A DNA stretch of 64,000 nt from Ctenosaura bakeri (taxonomy: Eukaryota; Chordata; Lepidosauria; Squamata; Iguanidae). The translations under genes were made by a program, and so were the position numbers. Under the pieces are notes generated by a model. It made no database searches. It saw only the letters and a list, made by a program, of their open reading frames with translations, and had not been told where the DNA came from. This document shows positions 49,921 to 61,627 of the stretch, piece after piece; the stretch's first letter is position 1, and the number at the start of each line of letters is the position of its first letter. The stretch lies in contig CAOLHI010003152.1 in NCBI GenBank assembly GCA_948474755.1, forward strand, positions 1-64,000, written 5' to 3'.

Positions 49921-49964
49921 AATACGTAGTGGGCGTTCCTAACAAAAGCAACACACAAGGCAAG
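49921..49964 (+). CDS. ITGA2B: ITGA2B exon 9
   Basis: Acceptor TGGTTCTTCTGCTTCCAG; donor GTGAGT. Reads EYVVGVPNKSNTQGK, the blade 4 FG-GAP strand (human EYVVGAPTWSWTLG). Confidence 0.92.
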
Positions 49965-51884
49965 GTGAGTGTAAGATGTCAAAAGAAGAAGGGACAAAAG
50001 GGGTTCTTGTTTGGTTTCTCGCTTGCATGTCTAGAAAAGTGAAGTCCCAATGTTGAATTTCAAAAATAAAACATACAGTGGATCAGGCATGTAGCTACAA
50101 AAATGAGGGCATTGCCCCCCAAATTAGAATTCTACACCCTAAGGAATGAAGTTTTCCTTCAGTCCCGAAATTTCTAGAATAGCAAACAGCCAAACACTGA
50201 AAATTGTTCTCATCTAGATCTCTTGCATTTGCTGTGCTCTCATTTCCTTGGTAACTGCTTGCCCCTTTTCTTTGAATACCTAATCTGTATTGCTAAATGT
50301 TCAACTAAAGTTTTCAGTTACATCAATGCTAGAAATGTGGAAAGTAAAGGAAAATTCCACTGGACATGGGAGAATTGGGGGGCGGGGATTTGCCTTCCCC
50401 CAGCTACACTCCTGCAGTGGCTCAGATCTGCCTGCTTGCATCCAGAGCTAGGTAGCAACAAGTCAAAGTCATATGGCTGTCTTTAGGAAGCTTCCTTTGA
50501 TGGTTTTTCTAAAGTGGCATAACTGTATTGCATTCAAAAAGAAATGTAATTAATGGGAATAAAGTCACATTAAAGTTATTTTTAACTCAAGCTCTGCAAC
50601 TGCATCTCCCAGCAATCCCAGCCAGCATAACCACTGGTGAGGAATACTGGGAACTGTAGTCCAAACCTACCTATCCTTTAAGGACAGCCTTCTCCAACGT
50701 GGCACTTTCTGGATAAGTTGGACTACAAATTCCACCAGCCCAGAAAACAAGCAGTCTGTGGAATTTGTACCCATTTTCAAAGTGCTATGTCGGAGAAAGC
50801 AAATTACACTTCCAAAATAGTATTTTTGAAGGAGCCAACAATATGCAGATGAAAATGTGACCAAAGTATTTTTCCCAGCCGTTTTCTCTGTCAGTCTCAA
50901 CATTAATGTTGACAAAAGGATGGCAACTTACTTCCCCCAACTAAGCCAACTAAAATAGATTGTGTTTTCTAGCTCACCAAGCATTAACAATATGTGTCAA
51001 GCTTTTTATACTAGTCTTCCAACCTCTGCTTGTGTCATTTACTCCACCTACTCTTACACACTTTGCACATGCTCTTACCTTCAGTATTAGTCTTTACATT
51101 CTGAAACAAGGCTTTGACACTGGTTTCAGCAATGGCACAAATTACACTCTACTATCTATGCATGTTCAGAGGCACTCTTTTATTTATTGCTCTTCTGCAT
51201 TGTCTAGGGCTGTATGTTCTAATGGCATATAACAAAATCTCCAGGTGGGGGTGGGTGAGAGTTGTTAAGGCTTAACTAAAACTTAGCCCTATGCTTTTCA
51301 TATGTGGCAGGCCACTCCATGGTTACAATTCCTCTCATTGCATTTCACTGAAAGGCAGGTCCTAGTTCACAGCAAGATATGATGCTGGAGCCAAATAGGT
51401 AGGTTTGGTACTACCCCAGTACCCTGTTGATTTGGAGCTCCCTCTGAAATCCTCTTGACCTGTGAGAAGTACTCTTATGACAGGAATGGAAAAAGCTGTG
51501 GCCTCTAGACTATGTTGGACTGCAACCACATCAGCCCCAACAAACATGTTTAGTGGTAAGGGAGTATAGTTGTTGTAGACCAATGACACCTAGAGGGTCA
51601 CTGTCTGTCCTAAGGACACTCTTGTTGTTGGAAGGGAATGTTGTATGTTGTATGTGTGCAGGCATATACATTTTAGCTTCTTGAGAAATTTGAATGACAG
51701 CATTCCATTAGTGCAAGGGAGATCTGTAATCTCCCTGACTCAGACCTTGAAAAAAAAATTTTTTTTGGATTACAGTTTTCACTGCCCATGTTGGCTGGTG
51801 GTTTATGAGAGGAGTTGCAGTCCAAAAAGAAAGTCACCTTTCCACACGTTTTCCTGACTTTTTCTCCCTGTTTGTTGTTCATAG

Positions 51885-51944
51885 GTGGAAATTCTCACCC
51901 TGAAATATGACTTCCGAGTTCTGTGGACCATCCCCAGTGAGCAG
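51885..51944 (+). CDS. ITGA2B: ITGA2B exon 10
   Basis: Acceptor CCTGTTTGTTGTTCATAG; donor GTAGCA. Reads VEILTLKYDFRVLWTIPSEQ, twenty codons in phase at both ends (human AVEILDSYYQRLHRLRGEQ). Confidence 0.9.
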
Positions 51945-52167
51945 GTAGCAATGTTTTGGACTTCATGAATTCCCCTAGCTCTGTTTCTAATTCTCCATTC
52001 TTTCCCCAGCCTGGCACAATATCAATAGAGTGGGAAGAGGAAAGGTCTCAAAGCAATGAATCCCCCTCCCAATAGTATTTTATCATGGACTATTAGTCCT
52101 GGGTATGTCCACCTCAATGGCTTTAGCTGTCCACCTGTTGGCCCAATGACAGGAGATATTTTCCCTC

Positions 52168-53640
52168 ATAGAATCATAGAGTTGGAAGAGACCACAGGGG
52201 CCATCCAGTCCAACCCCCTGCCATGCAAGAACTCACATCAAAGAGCATTCCCAACAGATGGCCATCCAGTTTCTGTTTGAAAACCTCCCGAGGCAGCATA
52301 TTCCACTGCTGGACAGCTCTGACCGTCAGAAAGTTCTTCCTGAGGTTCAGGTAGAATCTCCTTTCCTGCAGCTTGAATCCATTTCCTTGTCCTAGTCTCT
52401 GGAGCTGCAGAAAACAAGCCCACTCCCTCCTCGACGTGACATCCCTTCAGATATTTAAACATGGCTAACATGTCCCCTCTTAACCTGCAGACTAAACAGA
52501 CCCAGCTCCCTAAGCTGATTCTCGTAGGGCATGGCTTCCAGACCCTTCTCCATTTTGGTCGCCCTCCTCTGGACATGCTTCAGCTTATTGATATCCTTCT
52601 TGAATTGAGGTGCCCAGAACTGGACACAGTATTCCAAATGAGGTCTAACCAAAGCAGAACAGAGTGGAACCATTAGCTCCCTTGATCTAGACACCATACT
52701 CCTATTGATGCAACCAAGAATCAAGTTGGCTTTCTTGGTTGCTGCATCACACTGCTGACTCATGTTCAGCTTGTGATCTACCAAGACTCCTAGATCCCTT
52801 TCACATATACTGTTATCCAGCCATGTGTCCTCCGTCTTATATTTGTGCATTCCATTTTTTCTGCCGAAGTGCAGGCCTTTACATTTCTCTCTGTTGAAAT
52901 TCATTTTGTTAGCTTTGGCCCCGCTCTCCAATCTATCAAGGTCATATTGAATTTTGATCCTCTCCTCTGGCTTATTAGCAATCCCCCCCAGTTTGGTGTC
53001 ATCTGCCAATTTGATCAGCATGTCCTCTACTCCTTCATCCAAGTCACTGAATAGCATTGAGCCCAGGATAGAGCCCTGTGGCACCCTCCCAGTCCCTTCT
53101 CTCCAGGATGAAAAGCAGCCATTGGTGAGCACCCTCTGGGTTCGGTCAGTCAACCAATTACCAACCCACGTAATAGTAGCACTGTCCAGCCCGCATTTTC
53201 GTAGCTTCTTTGCAAGAATGTCATGGGGAACTTTGTCAAAGGCCTTACTGAAATCAAGATATGCTATGTCCACAGTATTCTCTTCATCTATCAAGCTTGT
53301 AACTCTATTGTAAAAAGAGATAAGATTAATCTGGCATGACTTATTTCTGAGAAATCCATGTTGACTTATAGTGATTACGGCATTGCTTTCTAAGTAATTA
53401 CGAACTGTTTAATGATCTTCTCTAGGATCTTTCCTGGTATTGATGCCAGGCTGACTGGGCAGTAATTGTTTGGGTCCTCTTTTTTCCCCTTTTTGAAAAT
53501 AGGGACAACATTTGCCCTCCTCCAGTCTTCTGGGACTTCTCTTGGATTGTCTGCTCTATTGTTTTTATCATCCTTAGAACTTGCTTTTCTACTAATGGGT
53601 TCAAAGTGTCATCCATAACTCTCTTCCTCCCCACTTGAAC
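52168..53640 (-). mobile_element. CR1 LINE, 3' half with reverse transcriptase
   Basis: The minus strand from 53640 down reads VPEDWRRANVVPIFKKGKKE, then DIAYLDFSKAFDKVPHD, a catalytic LADDTKLGG, CKGLHFGRKN, and the C-terminal phrases ALVRPHLEYCVQFWAP and LKHVQRRATKMEKGLEAMPY. The 3' tip is at CATAGAATCATAGAGTTGGA (52168). There is a deletion just before the catalytic box (the usual FLIYINDL is lost), and frame breaks near 52455 and 53300. Dead copy in intron 10. Confidence 0.92.
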
Positions 53641-53883
53641 ATCCCAATAATCCCATGCTTAGAAGAGAGTGCCTAGCCCAAGACCAGCTCACTGAGTTTG
53701 ATGTCTCAGTGAGGCCTTAAGCCTGGATCTACAAAGTCCCAGTTCAAAATTCTATCCACTTTACCAACATGTCACACAGCATGATTATTTTCTGTGTGGA
53801 TTTTTACTGAGGTAAGTATACCTGTAATGAATAAGGATGAATCCTGAAACTCACTCTTAATCTCCCTCCCTTTCTTCTTACAG

Positions 53884-53936
53884 ATAGCATCGTATTTTGG
53901 GCATACAGTGGCAGTTGCTGATATCAACGGAGATGG
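53884..53936 (+). CDS. ITGA2B: ITGA2B exon 11: blade 5 cation loop
   Basis: Acceptor TCCCTTTCTTCTTACAG; donor GTAAGG. Reads IASYFGHTVAVADINGDG, start of the second Ca loop (D.NGDG.DD) completed by exon 12. Confidence 0.94.
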
Positions 53937-55277
53937 GTAAGGACAGAACTGAAAGAGCTGATAGTTGATTTGGATCCAGTGCAGCTTTATGGGTGGCAAA
54001 GAAATAAGTTTCCCCCACATTTCAAGTTTGGAAACATTACTTTGGGGGACTATAGCTCCCAGAATCTCCCAGCTAATTCCTTTTCCAAGGTGTGCTTTAT
54101 GTTAAAGCCCTTGTCCACCTCCTCAGTGGGTCTTCATTAAGTGATTATTTATGTGAAGGCACACAAGATGCATTGATATCCATCATTGATATTCCATCTG
54201 TGGGTGGAAAAATGGAAGGACAATACTAAATTGAATGGTGGGGTGGTGGGTATTAATAACTGGAAGTATAGATCTTGGCAATGCCCCTTTAAAAATCCTG
54301 AATTCCTGAGGCCCCTGGATCTAGATTTGAGCTCTAACTCTTTTGTGTTAGGGTAAATTACAGGCTAATATAAAGGTTGGGTTGTTGCCAACTTGGTACC
54401 TCCCAGACCCAGTCTGCACCCATAACAAAGACCACCTGATCAGCAGAGCTTAGAAAAGTTACTTTTGTTGGGCTACTATTCCCAGAATTCACCAGCAAGC
54501 ATGGCCAGTAACTACACTGGCCAAAGGATTCTGGGTGCTGTAGTCCAAAAAAAGTAGTTTTTGAAGCTGTTCTGATTTGTTTCATTGCTCAAGCACTCCA
54601 ACAGTAAAACTAGTTGCTCCTTTCAGTTTTCCTAATTAGTCAGAACTGTGCCTCTCTCCACTGAATCCTTTAGTGAGAAGTGCTGCGTGCTTCACCTTCC
54701 TTGCAAACAAACCTACAAACCATTGAAAGACATTTCTTTACCTATCGTTGTTCAAAGCTTCGTTTGTATTCCAAAGGTGATTCTTCCCCCATTTTTTGCA
54801 TCTAGTGCCATCTATTGTTACATGACTCATACTTCAGCCTTGGCAAAATGAACTCCAGCTTCACCCTGGGTTTAGTGAAGAGATTTAGTGTGGAGTTGCA
54901 CCACACTACATTCACAGTGGGGGAAGGGGCAAATAGCTCCCCAAACAAGGTGCTCTCCCCTGTGCTATATTCCTATGACTACAGGAAAGAAAAGTACTTT
55001 TGACATATACAAATGTATTAATATATAATATTGTTCTCTGAGTAAGGCCAGGGACGGAGAAACTGCTGTCCCTGAGCTGCATGTGCATAAGCTCCAATAT
55101 GTCACAGACAGAAACTGGGACATGTGTGGTGAAGAAACTTCAGAGTGTGGTCAAGATGGCAAAAGTTATTAAGCTTCTATCTTTTTTCAAGAGCAGGGAA
55201 ATGTTTTACATGGGAAAAGTAAGGCTATCACAACTCAGCACATGTGCGTTACAACCACTATTTTATGATCCATTTTT

Positions 55278-55425
55278 TAGTTTAGTGGTAAAGCACAAGA
55301 TCTGCAGGCAAAAAATCACAGGTTTGATTCCTTCTGCCTCCAGACAAGCATGGGTAAGAGTCCTGATTCTCTGTAGAACCAATACCAGTGCAGAATTAGA
55401 TGAACCAATTGTCTAAACCAGATAA
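55278..55425 (+). mobile_element. Second tRNA-derived SINE family, plus copy
   Basis: A-box region TTTAGTGGTAAAGCACAAGA, B box GGTTTGATTCC, body CCAATACCAGTGCAGAATTA and GATGAACCAATTGTCT. Same family as 14935-15130, in the opposite orientation. Intron 11. Confidence 0.65.
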
Positions 55426-55949
55426 CCAAGTCTAACAGTGACAGCAGGACAATGGGCTTCAATGCATCCATGGGCTGCTGGCCAGTACAGGAGGCATTTA
55501 TATCTTTGCCTTCTCCATACTTTCCATATCTGCATCCTGTGACAGCTGCCCAATGGTAGGGCTGTGTTACTGCACTTACTAGGCCTACTTGGAGATACCT
55601 CCAGATATCATTTTGATATCAATGATCCGGCTCTCTTCTACCACCCCTCTCCACGTGTTTGTGAGGCCCCTGAACAAGCACAGACTAGGCACGTCCACTA
55701 TTTGCTGGACATTCCATTCTCCACCCAGGCAGGCCAGAAATAGCCAGATCCTTGCTTTAGGAGACTTCTCTGCAAACACCTTCGTTATGTATGCACGCTG
55801 TTTACAAAGGACTCCCTGCCCCAACCAGGCAACTTGGCAAGCTGAATACTCAACTGCCAAGCACTCTGCGTTTGCATACTGGCTAACTCTTTGTCAATTC
55901 GGACTTAACTCAATCATGCTAAATTTTTACCTTTCCAAAGCTTTGTCCT

Positions 55950-56330
55950 GCCCCTAAAATGCATTGTTTTTCCCAAGTATGGCATAGCCTGCAGTCACAT
56001 TTCCCTCTATAAAACCCCCTGATTCTGAGACCTTCCTCGGATCGCTCCCGAATTCAAGACCGTCTTGCTGCCGCTTTGCCTGGCGAGCCTTCCCCTCAGC
56101 TCCACATACTGAGCTACATCGCACCCCAGCATCACTCTCTATTTTCTTTCCAGGCTCCAGGAACAGGTTCCGTATCACCCGAATCAACTATCCCTCTCAA
56201 AAATACCACTATCCAACTCAACCCTTTATATTCCTTAGTTATCTGTGTGCGTGAGCTGCTTACATTGTGTGCTTGTATTTAATAAAGATCATTCATTTAT
56301 TTCCAACACGGTTTGCTTCTTGACTTGGCC
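55950..56330 (+). mobile_element. Possible solo LTR-like promoter/poly(A) segment
   Basis: TATAAAA at 56008-56014 is followed 273 bp later by AATAAA at 56281-56286, with a C-rich, stop-containing stretch between. This resembles the U3-R layout of an LTR and is a plus-strand transcription unit in miniature. I could not fix TG..CA ends or a target duplication. Intron 11. Confidence 0.3.
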
Positions 56331-56683
56331 TGACCCCGTAAACATTGGGTACAAGATCCTGCTGCGTTACCCTGCCTCTCATTTTGCCAGCAGTGCTCTA
56401 AGCTAATTTCCCCCAAAGTGTGTTGTTCTTTGGTTATTTAGGTGTCCCTCCCGGGACCCCCAGTAAACAGGGTAACAGCTGGTCATATACAATAAGCCCA
56501 CATACAACTATGTTAGAAAACATTTGCAAATCTACCCTCAGTTCCACAGCTTGAAAAAGTAGGAGGGGGTTGGACTGCAAATCCCAGATTCCCCAGCCAT
56601 TATGTCCAGTAGCCATGCTTTCTGAAAGTTGGATTCCAAAAAACTAACTTAGGTTTGCTTAATTCCTAATTCCTGTTTTAAAA

Positions 56684-56711
56684 ACAACAACAACAACAAC
56701 AACAACAACAA
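56684..56711. repeat. (AAC)n microsatellite
   Basis: AACAACAAC repeated without interruption, about nine units. Confidence 0.95.
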
Positions 56712-56957
56712 ACACACATGTTTGACAGATTCTTACTGCATAGGACATCAGACTCAAAATCTGCATTTTTGGATTTTTGGATTTTTTGCTAATAGTAATT
56801 GATGGATTGTTAATTGCTGTGTATTTTAAGGGGTTAGTTTAGATGGGTTGGTGGGTGGGTGGGATTGGGTATGTTTTTAATGTCTTTTAATGTATTTTAA
56901 TGTATAATGTATTTCATGTTGTTCGCCGCCTCAATCCATGTGGAGAGGCAGGATACA

Positions 56958-56988
<31 letters not shown>
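56958..56988. repeat. (AAT)n microsatellite
   Basis: AATAATAAT uninterrupted, about ten units, at the end of a LINE-like 3' segment (CGCCTCAATCCATGTGGAGA then GGCAGGATACAAAT). Confidence 0.95.
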
Positions 56989-56989
<1 letters not shown>

Positions 56990-57073
56990 AGTACAGACTT
57001 GGCATATACAGCTTGCAACAGAACTTACCTTCTTTCTTCCTTTCCTTTCTTTCCCTTCCCATCAATCCTGTAG

Positions 57074-57285
57074 GAAAGATGACATTCTTGTGGGAGCCCC
57101 TCTCTTCATGGAACGCCACCTAGACAGCAAACTGCATGAAGTGGGAAGAGTTTATTTATATCTACAACGGAAGATCCACAATGCTTACAGAACTCCCTGG
57201 CAGATGCTGACAGGCACAGATGTCTATGGACGCTTTGGCATGGCCATTGCCCCTCTGGGTGACATAGACCAGGATGGATACATTG
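57074..57285 (+). CDS. ITGA2B: ITGA2B exon 12: blades 5-6
   Basis: Acceptor CCCATCAATCCTGTAG; donor GTAGGA. Reads [33 protein letters not shown], then [20 protein letters not shown] and IDQDGYI. It completes the NGDGKDD loop and starts the next (D.DQDG). The long exon and its phase (1+210+1) match mammals. Confidence 0.96.
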
Positions 57286-57520
57286 GTAGGAAGGGTGGAG
57301 TTGGTGTGGACATTCGACCCCTGCAAAATCCCTGTTTTTTAATTTTTATTTTTGGTTGTTTTTATCCTTCCTCTGGTCCACTGCTGACGGAGTGAAAAGC
57401 CAGTCTTCAATTCAACGAAGATTCATCACATCATAGCCTTAACACAGCTTAGAAAAGTTACTTTCTGGGATTACAGCTCACAATACATTTTTTATTGTCG
57501 TTAGAAATACACCAATTTTA

Positions 57521-57824
57521 TGTTTCAGTCCCAATTAATCTCTTTTATTCTACCTTTTCAATTGCTTTTCAAATGTCCCAGTTTCTTTCTCTTTCTCCCA
57601 CTTTCCTTCTTCATCCTAGGTTTACTTCACTTGTTGTAAACTCAATCGAAAGTGAAAAATTAGTTTACACTCAATTAACTCAACAGGGCAGAAGGAGAGG
57701 ATAAGGAGGAATTTTGCTTTTCCCAGTGGGCTCAGGATAAAGCAAACCATTGCGGTTCTCCTAGCTTCTGTGTTCTTTCTTATTAATACCTTTTGCAGTC
57801 TTGTCCACACTCTCTTTTTGCTTA
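57521..57824 (+). repeat. Family R repeat, left part, split by a transposon
   Basis: TTCAGTCCCAATTAATCTCT, CAATTGCTTTTCAAATGTCC, CTCAGGATAAAGCAAACC and TCTTGTCCACACTCTC match the 25163 copy. It is broken at TTTGCTTA by 57825-58310 and resumes TTAGCTTCACGTATCCTGGG. Confidence 0.65.
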
Positions 57825-58310
57825 GGCCCTTTCCACATGCGGGCGGGGAAACGGGGAAAGCGACGCTAAAACGTGGGCTTACCTTGTTCTGTCACCGCGT
57901 GGAGAAGTGCATTTCGCGGCTCTACACGCAGCAGTGTCCCACAGCATCCTCGGCGCCTGCCAGCGCCCAAAATGGTGGATTTTGACTGGCGGAGCCTCTC
58001 CACCAATCGGAGAAGCTCGCCAGCCAGAAATCCCGCCCCCTGCCCGATCTGCAGGGACACCCTTTCACACGTCCGTAAATCCATACGGGCGCTGCGACGG
58101 GGCTGCACAGGGCTGGATGCCCTGTGCCTTTGAAAAACCACATAAAATGTGGTTTTTCAAAAGCACACGGCACTGCCACTTGCGGGCACCCGACCGCGGA
58201 TTGGGGTGTGGAATTACTCAAAAGTAAGCCACCCCAATTCACGTAACGGTGTAGACGACCTCCGTGGAGGTCGCTCTGCACCGTTTTTTTAATCCCATGT
58301 GGAAAGGGCT
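57825..58310. mobile_element. CpG-rich PIF/Harbinger-like transposon
   Basis: 486 bp with ends GGCCCTTTCCACATG and CATGTGGAAAGGGCT, inverted. TTA occurs on both sides (57822-57824 and 58311-58313). Removing the element and one TTA restores TTTGCTTAGCTTCACG, which aligns with the family R relatives (TTGCTTGGCCACATG). A 3-bp TTA duplication is characteristic of PIF/Harbinger. No transposase frame is recognised; open frames across it reflect base composition. Confidence 0.8.
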
Positions 58311-58707
58311 TTAGCTTCACGTATCCTGGGTTTTATCTATGAAATTTTGGAGAATAGGGAGAACCCTCTGCTCCTGGTCAGTAGACCTTCCTTCATTTCT
58401 TCTCTATGTGAACCCACAACCTACATAGATCTGCACAGTTTAATCTCCTGTTTAAAGTTTGCCCTACCTGGGAACAGCAGATATTGTAAACAGTCCATTT
58501 TGGAGCACTGGACATGATAGATAGGAGTTTCTGGGAACTGTCATCCAAAAAGTAACTTTTCCAAGTTTTAGTGGGGTACCTATCTCAGCTGTCATCCATT
58601 TCCATCTGAGCTGTTTTATGCATGGCAGATTTGCCCTGGGTCTCCCCATCAACAGCTCAATCTTTGTGAGTAAACAGATAAGTTACCATTCCACTTTGCT
58701 TCTGCAG

Positions 58708-58890
58708 ACATTGCTGTCGGAGCCCCTTTCGCTGGACAGGATGAGGGTGGCCGTGTTTACATCTACCATGGGTGTAGTGAAGGCTTAAGCACATCTCCAA
58801 AGCAGATCCTTGAAAATCCTTTCTCTGGGCCATCTGGCTTTGGTTTTGCCATACGAGGAGCTTCTGACGTTGATGCAAACGGCTACCCTG
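58708..58890 (+). CDS. ITGA2B: ITGA2B exon 13: blades 6-7
   Basis: Acceptor CCACTTTGCTTCTGCAG; donor GTAATG. Reads DIAVGAPFAGQDEGGRVYIY, HGCSEGLSTSPKQIL, then SGFGFAIRGASDVDANGYP. It contains the third loop end (DGYIDIAVGAP) and the fourth loop start (DVDANG). The Cys in HGCSEG is absent from human αIIb at this place (LGQSEG). Confidence 0.95.
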
Positions 58891-59328
58891 GTAATGCAAA
58901 ATGGAGTGATAAAGCCTTTACCTGTAGCATAGTCTGTTTTCCTGACTTGGAAAGCCAAGAAGCTGATCTCCAAAACAAGGCATGGCTTGAATCTAGGATG
59001 CTCGGGTTTTCCAAGACTTGTTTGAATTAGTGAAGGATGTGAGACTGTGCAAGATCCTTTGATTTTGCATAAGAAACTAATGTTTTGCAGAGTATAGCTT
59101 AATTGGCAGCCACATCAGTAGGATGGGCAGGACTGGAATCCCAAGATAACAGCTGGTAGAATGCTGTATCCGTTATTCTACTTATATTTGAAAGGCATTT
59201 TGTGTCTTGAACACTGTTTTGAGTTCCATTTGGGGAGAAAAGTGGGATTAAAAAAATCAAATATATAAATAAATAAAACTCCTTTTTTTTTTTTTTTGTC
59301 TTGTTCCTTCTCCCCTGCCCCTGCACAG

Positions 59329-59374
59329 ATGTGCTGGTTGGAGCTTACAGAGCCAGCAAAGTGGCTCTGTACAG
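59329..59374 (+). CDS. ITGA2B: ITGA2B exon 14
   Basis: Acceptor CTCCCCTGCCCCTGCACAG; donor GTGAGT. Reads DVLVGAYRASKVALYR with the split Arg, ending the fourth cation loop and blade 7 (human DLIVGAYGANQVAVYR). Confidence 0.95.
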
Positions 59375-59839
59375 GTGAGTGAATATAATGCTGTAGCTTC
59401 CACTAGTCATCATAGCCAAGAGAGACTAAGGAGATGACTGGAAGCGAGGAGATATTTTGAGAATTTTGAACTAGAAAACAGATCTGATCAAGAACAGGAC
59501 TAAGCATGTTTCCCTTAATGTCAAAAATATAGGGGACGTAAAATTAAATATAGCAAACTTAAATGTTAATGTAAAAAATACAGAGGTCTCCAACTACATG
59601 CTATACACTTACTATTGTGTATTTAACACTGTGTAAAATGCCTACAAAAACATTTAAAGGAAGAGTTGTGCCTGCTTCTTTTCTCCCTCTAAGCCCAGGG
59701 CAGTGGTAGTTAGGATGGAGAGGGGGCCTTTCATTTGTTTTTTGGCCTAGGCATGATGGAGCTGTGCCTACCTTTTCTTCTCTCCTTTCATAGATGGGAC
59801 AGTGGCAGTTGGAATTACTGATTACTGAAAATGTACAAT

Positions 59840-60305
59840 ACATAGAATCATAGAGCTGGAAGAGACCCCAGGGGCCATCCAGCCCAACCCCCTGCTATGC
59901 AGGAGCATTCATCAAAGTACTCTCAACAGATGGCCATCCAGCCTCTGTTTAAAAACCTCCAAAGAAGGAGACTCCACCACACTCTGAGGCAGCATATTTC
60001 ACTGCCAGACTGCTCTGACCATCAGGAACTTCTTCCTGAGGTTCAGGTAGAATCTCTTTTCCTGTAGTTTGAATCCATTGCTCCTTTTCCTAGTTTCTGG
60101 AGCAGCAGAAAATAAGCCTGTTCCCTCTTTGATATGACACCCCTTCAAATATTTAAACATGGCTATCATGTCCTCTCTTAACCTTGTTTTCTGCAGACTA
60201 AACATACCCAGCTCCCTAAGCCACTCCTCATAGGGCATGGCTTCCAGACCCTCCACCATTTTGGTCACCCTCCTCTGGACATATTCCAGCTTGTCAATGT
60301 CCTTC
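59840..60305 (-). mobile_element. CR1 LINE 3' end
   Basis: CATAGAATCATAGAGCTGGA at the tip; the minus strand encodes MTKMVEGLEAMPYEEWLREL, MFSLQKTRLR and MIAMFKYLKG, the CR1 C-terminus. 5'-truncated. Intron 14. Confidence 0.9.
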
Positions 60306-61424
60306 TACAATGCCAAATTACCAAAATATGTAAAACAATGTTTTACAAAAAGTCTATGGCATCAAGCATGCATAGTTTGGAAACAGAGCTTGCACATTGT
60401 TGGTGAGTTCGTATGGCTGTTAGAGCCTTTTGTTTCTCAATTGCTGCTGGGGGTCCCCTGGGGGACACCTTGATTTGCTCCAAAAATGCAAAGACTGGGG
60501 GAATTAGTGGAGCACTGGCCTTGGCAGAACGAAGGGCAGGATAACTCAGCGAGATCTTTAACCCAATTTCTCTGGGATTAGACCACGCAAAAACCAGCCA
60601 AAGATTAAAAAGTACTCTTAAAATGTGTTCTTATTGGGGGAATTCACTCATGCATGCACACCAGATACATACAGTCAAGCATTCACACAAGAGCTAACTG
60701 AAGGAGAAAGGGAGGGGGAAAATTATGGATAGAGAGTCTGAAGGTTTTTGAGGTTATGTAGTTACCATTCCAGAAGAGTAGTGAAGAGCTTGAAATGTGA
60801 CATAGACTTCTGTCTAAGGGCAGACAGATCAGGATTCAGAGTGACATAATAGAGTCTTGCATTTCATCTGACTGCAACTGACTTCTCAAAACCAAGGGTT
60901 TGTATACTCTCTTTTCCTCCCTGAAAGGATGTGAGTTGATTGCTGTCTCAGCCTAGTGAACAATGGGAGTTGCAACACAGACAGGGGGGTCTGGAATGGA
61001 CTGATTAGTTTCAATGTCTTGGATGAGAGGGGGTTTCTGGCCTAGCTGCAGTAGGATATGCACACAGTAGAGGTCCTGGTCTCTGCATCTGGGCACCTTA
61101 TTGTTTTCTGATGTTGGTAGTTGATAGGATTAGCTCAGAGCCATTAAGTCAGGCTTTCTTGGCTAATGTCAGAGAACTTTTGACCTAGCCATGCTGGGGT
61201 CATCTCTGACCTATTCCCAGCCATTGTCCCTTTCCACATGGCCTTTCTAGCCATAAGTATAATTTATATTTTATGCCAACACATCTGCCAGTTAATATAT
61301 TTTGCCAATTAGACCATATCTAGGCATGGAGATGTACGGCCTGGTAACACTGCCACTACACTGAGCACTGTATTGTAAGTCATCCATAGCAGGCAGCATC
61401 CACATGTGGTTTCCATCCAGCTTT

Positions 61425-61627
61425 GAACCCGTAGCATTGTGAATCCACTTTAACTAACACAGCAACATCTTGTGGAATCCCGGGGTTTGCAGTTTGGTTA
61501 AAGAAGCTTCCTGGTTGAGAACTGTAAATATCCCTCCTTCAGCTGCCATTCCCAGGACTCCATAGAATTGAATGGTAGTTAAAGTGGAATAATAGTGCTA
61601 TTGCTGGGTAGTGTGAAAAGACCCATT
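61425..61627. mobile_element. Palindromic MITE, family B
   Basis: ATCCACTTTAACTAACACAG and GTAGTTAAAGTGGAATAATA are inverted; the middle has GGGGTTTGCAGTTTGG and CCAGGACTCCATAGAATTGA. Intron 14. Confidence 0.6.

Noticed and set aside
55278..55350. tRNA gene
   Set aside because: A- and B-box-like sequence is present but no cloverleaf can be completed, and SINE body follows.
57866..58320. Cluster of open frames in the CpG-rich block of ITGA2B intron 12
   Set aside because: The block is a transposon with inverted ends and TTA duplication; low stop frequency comes from GC richness.
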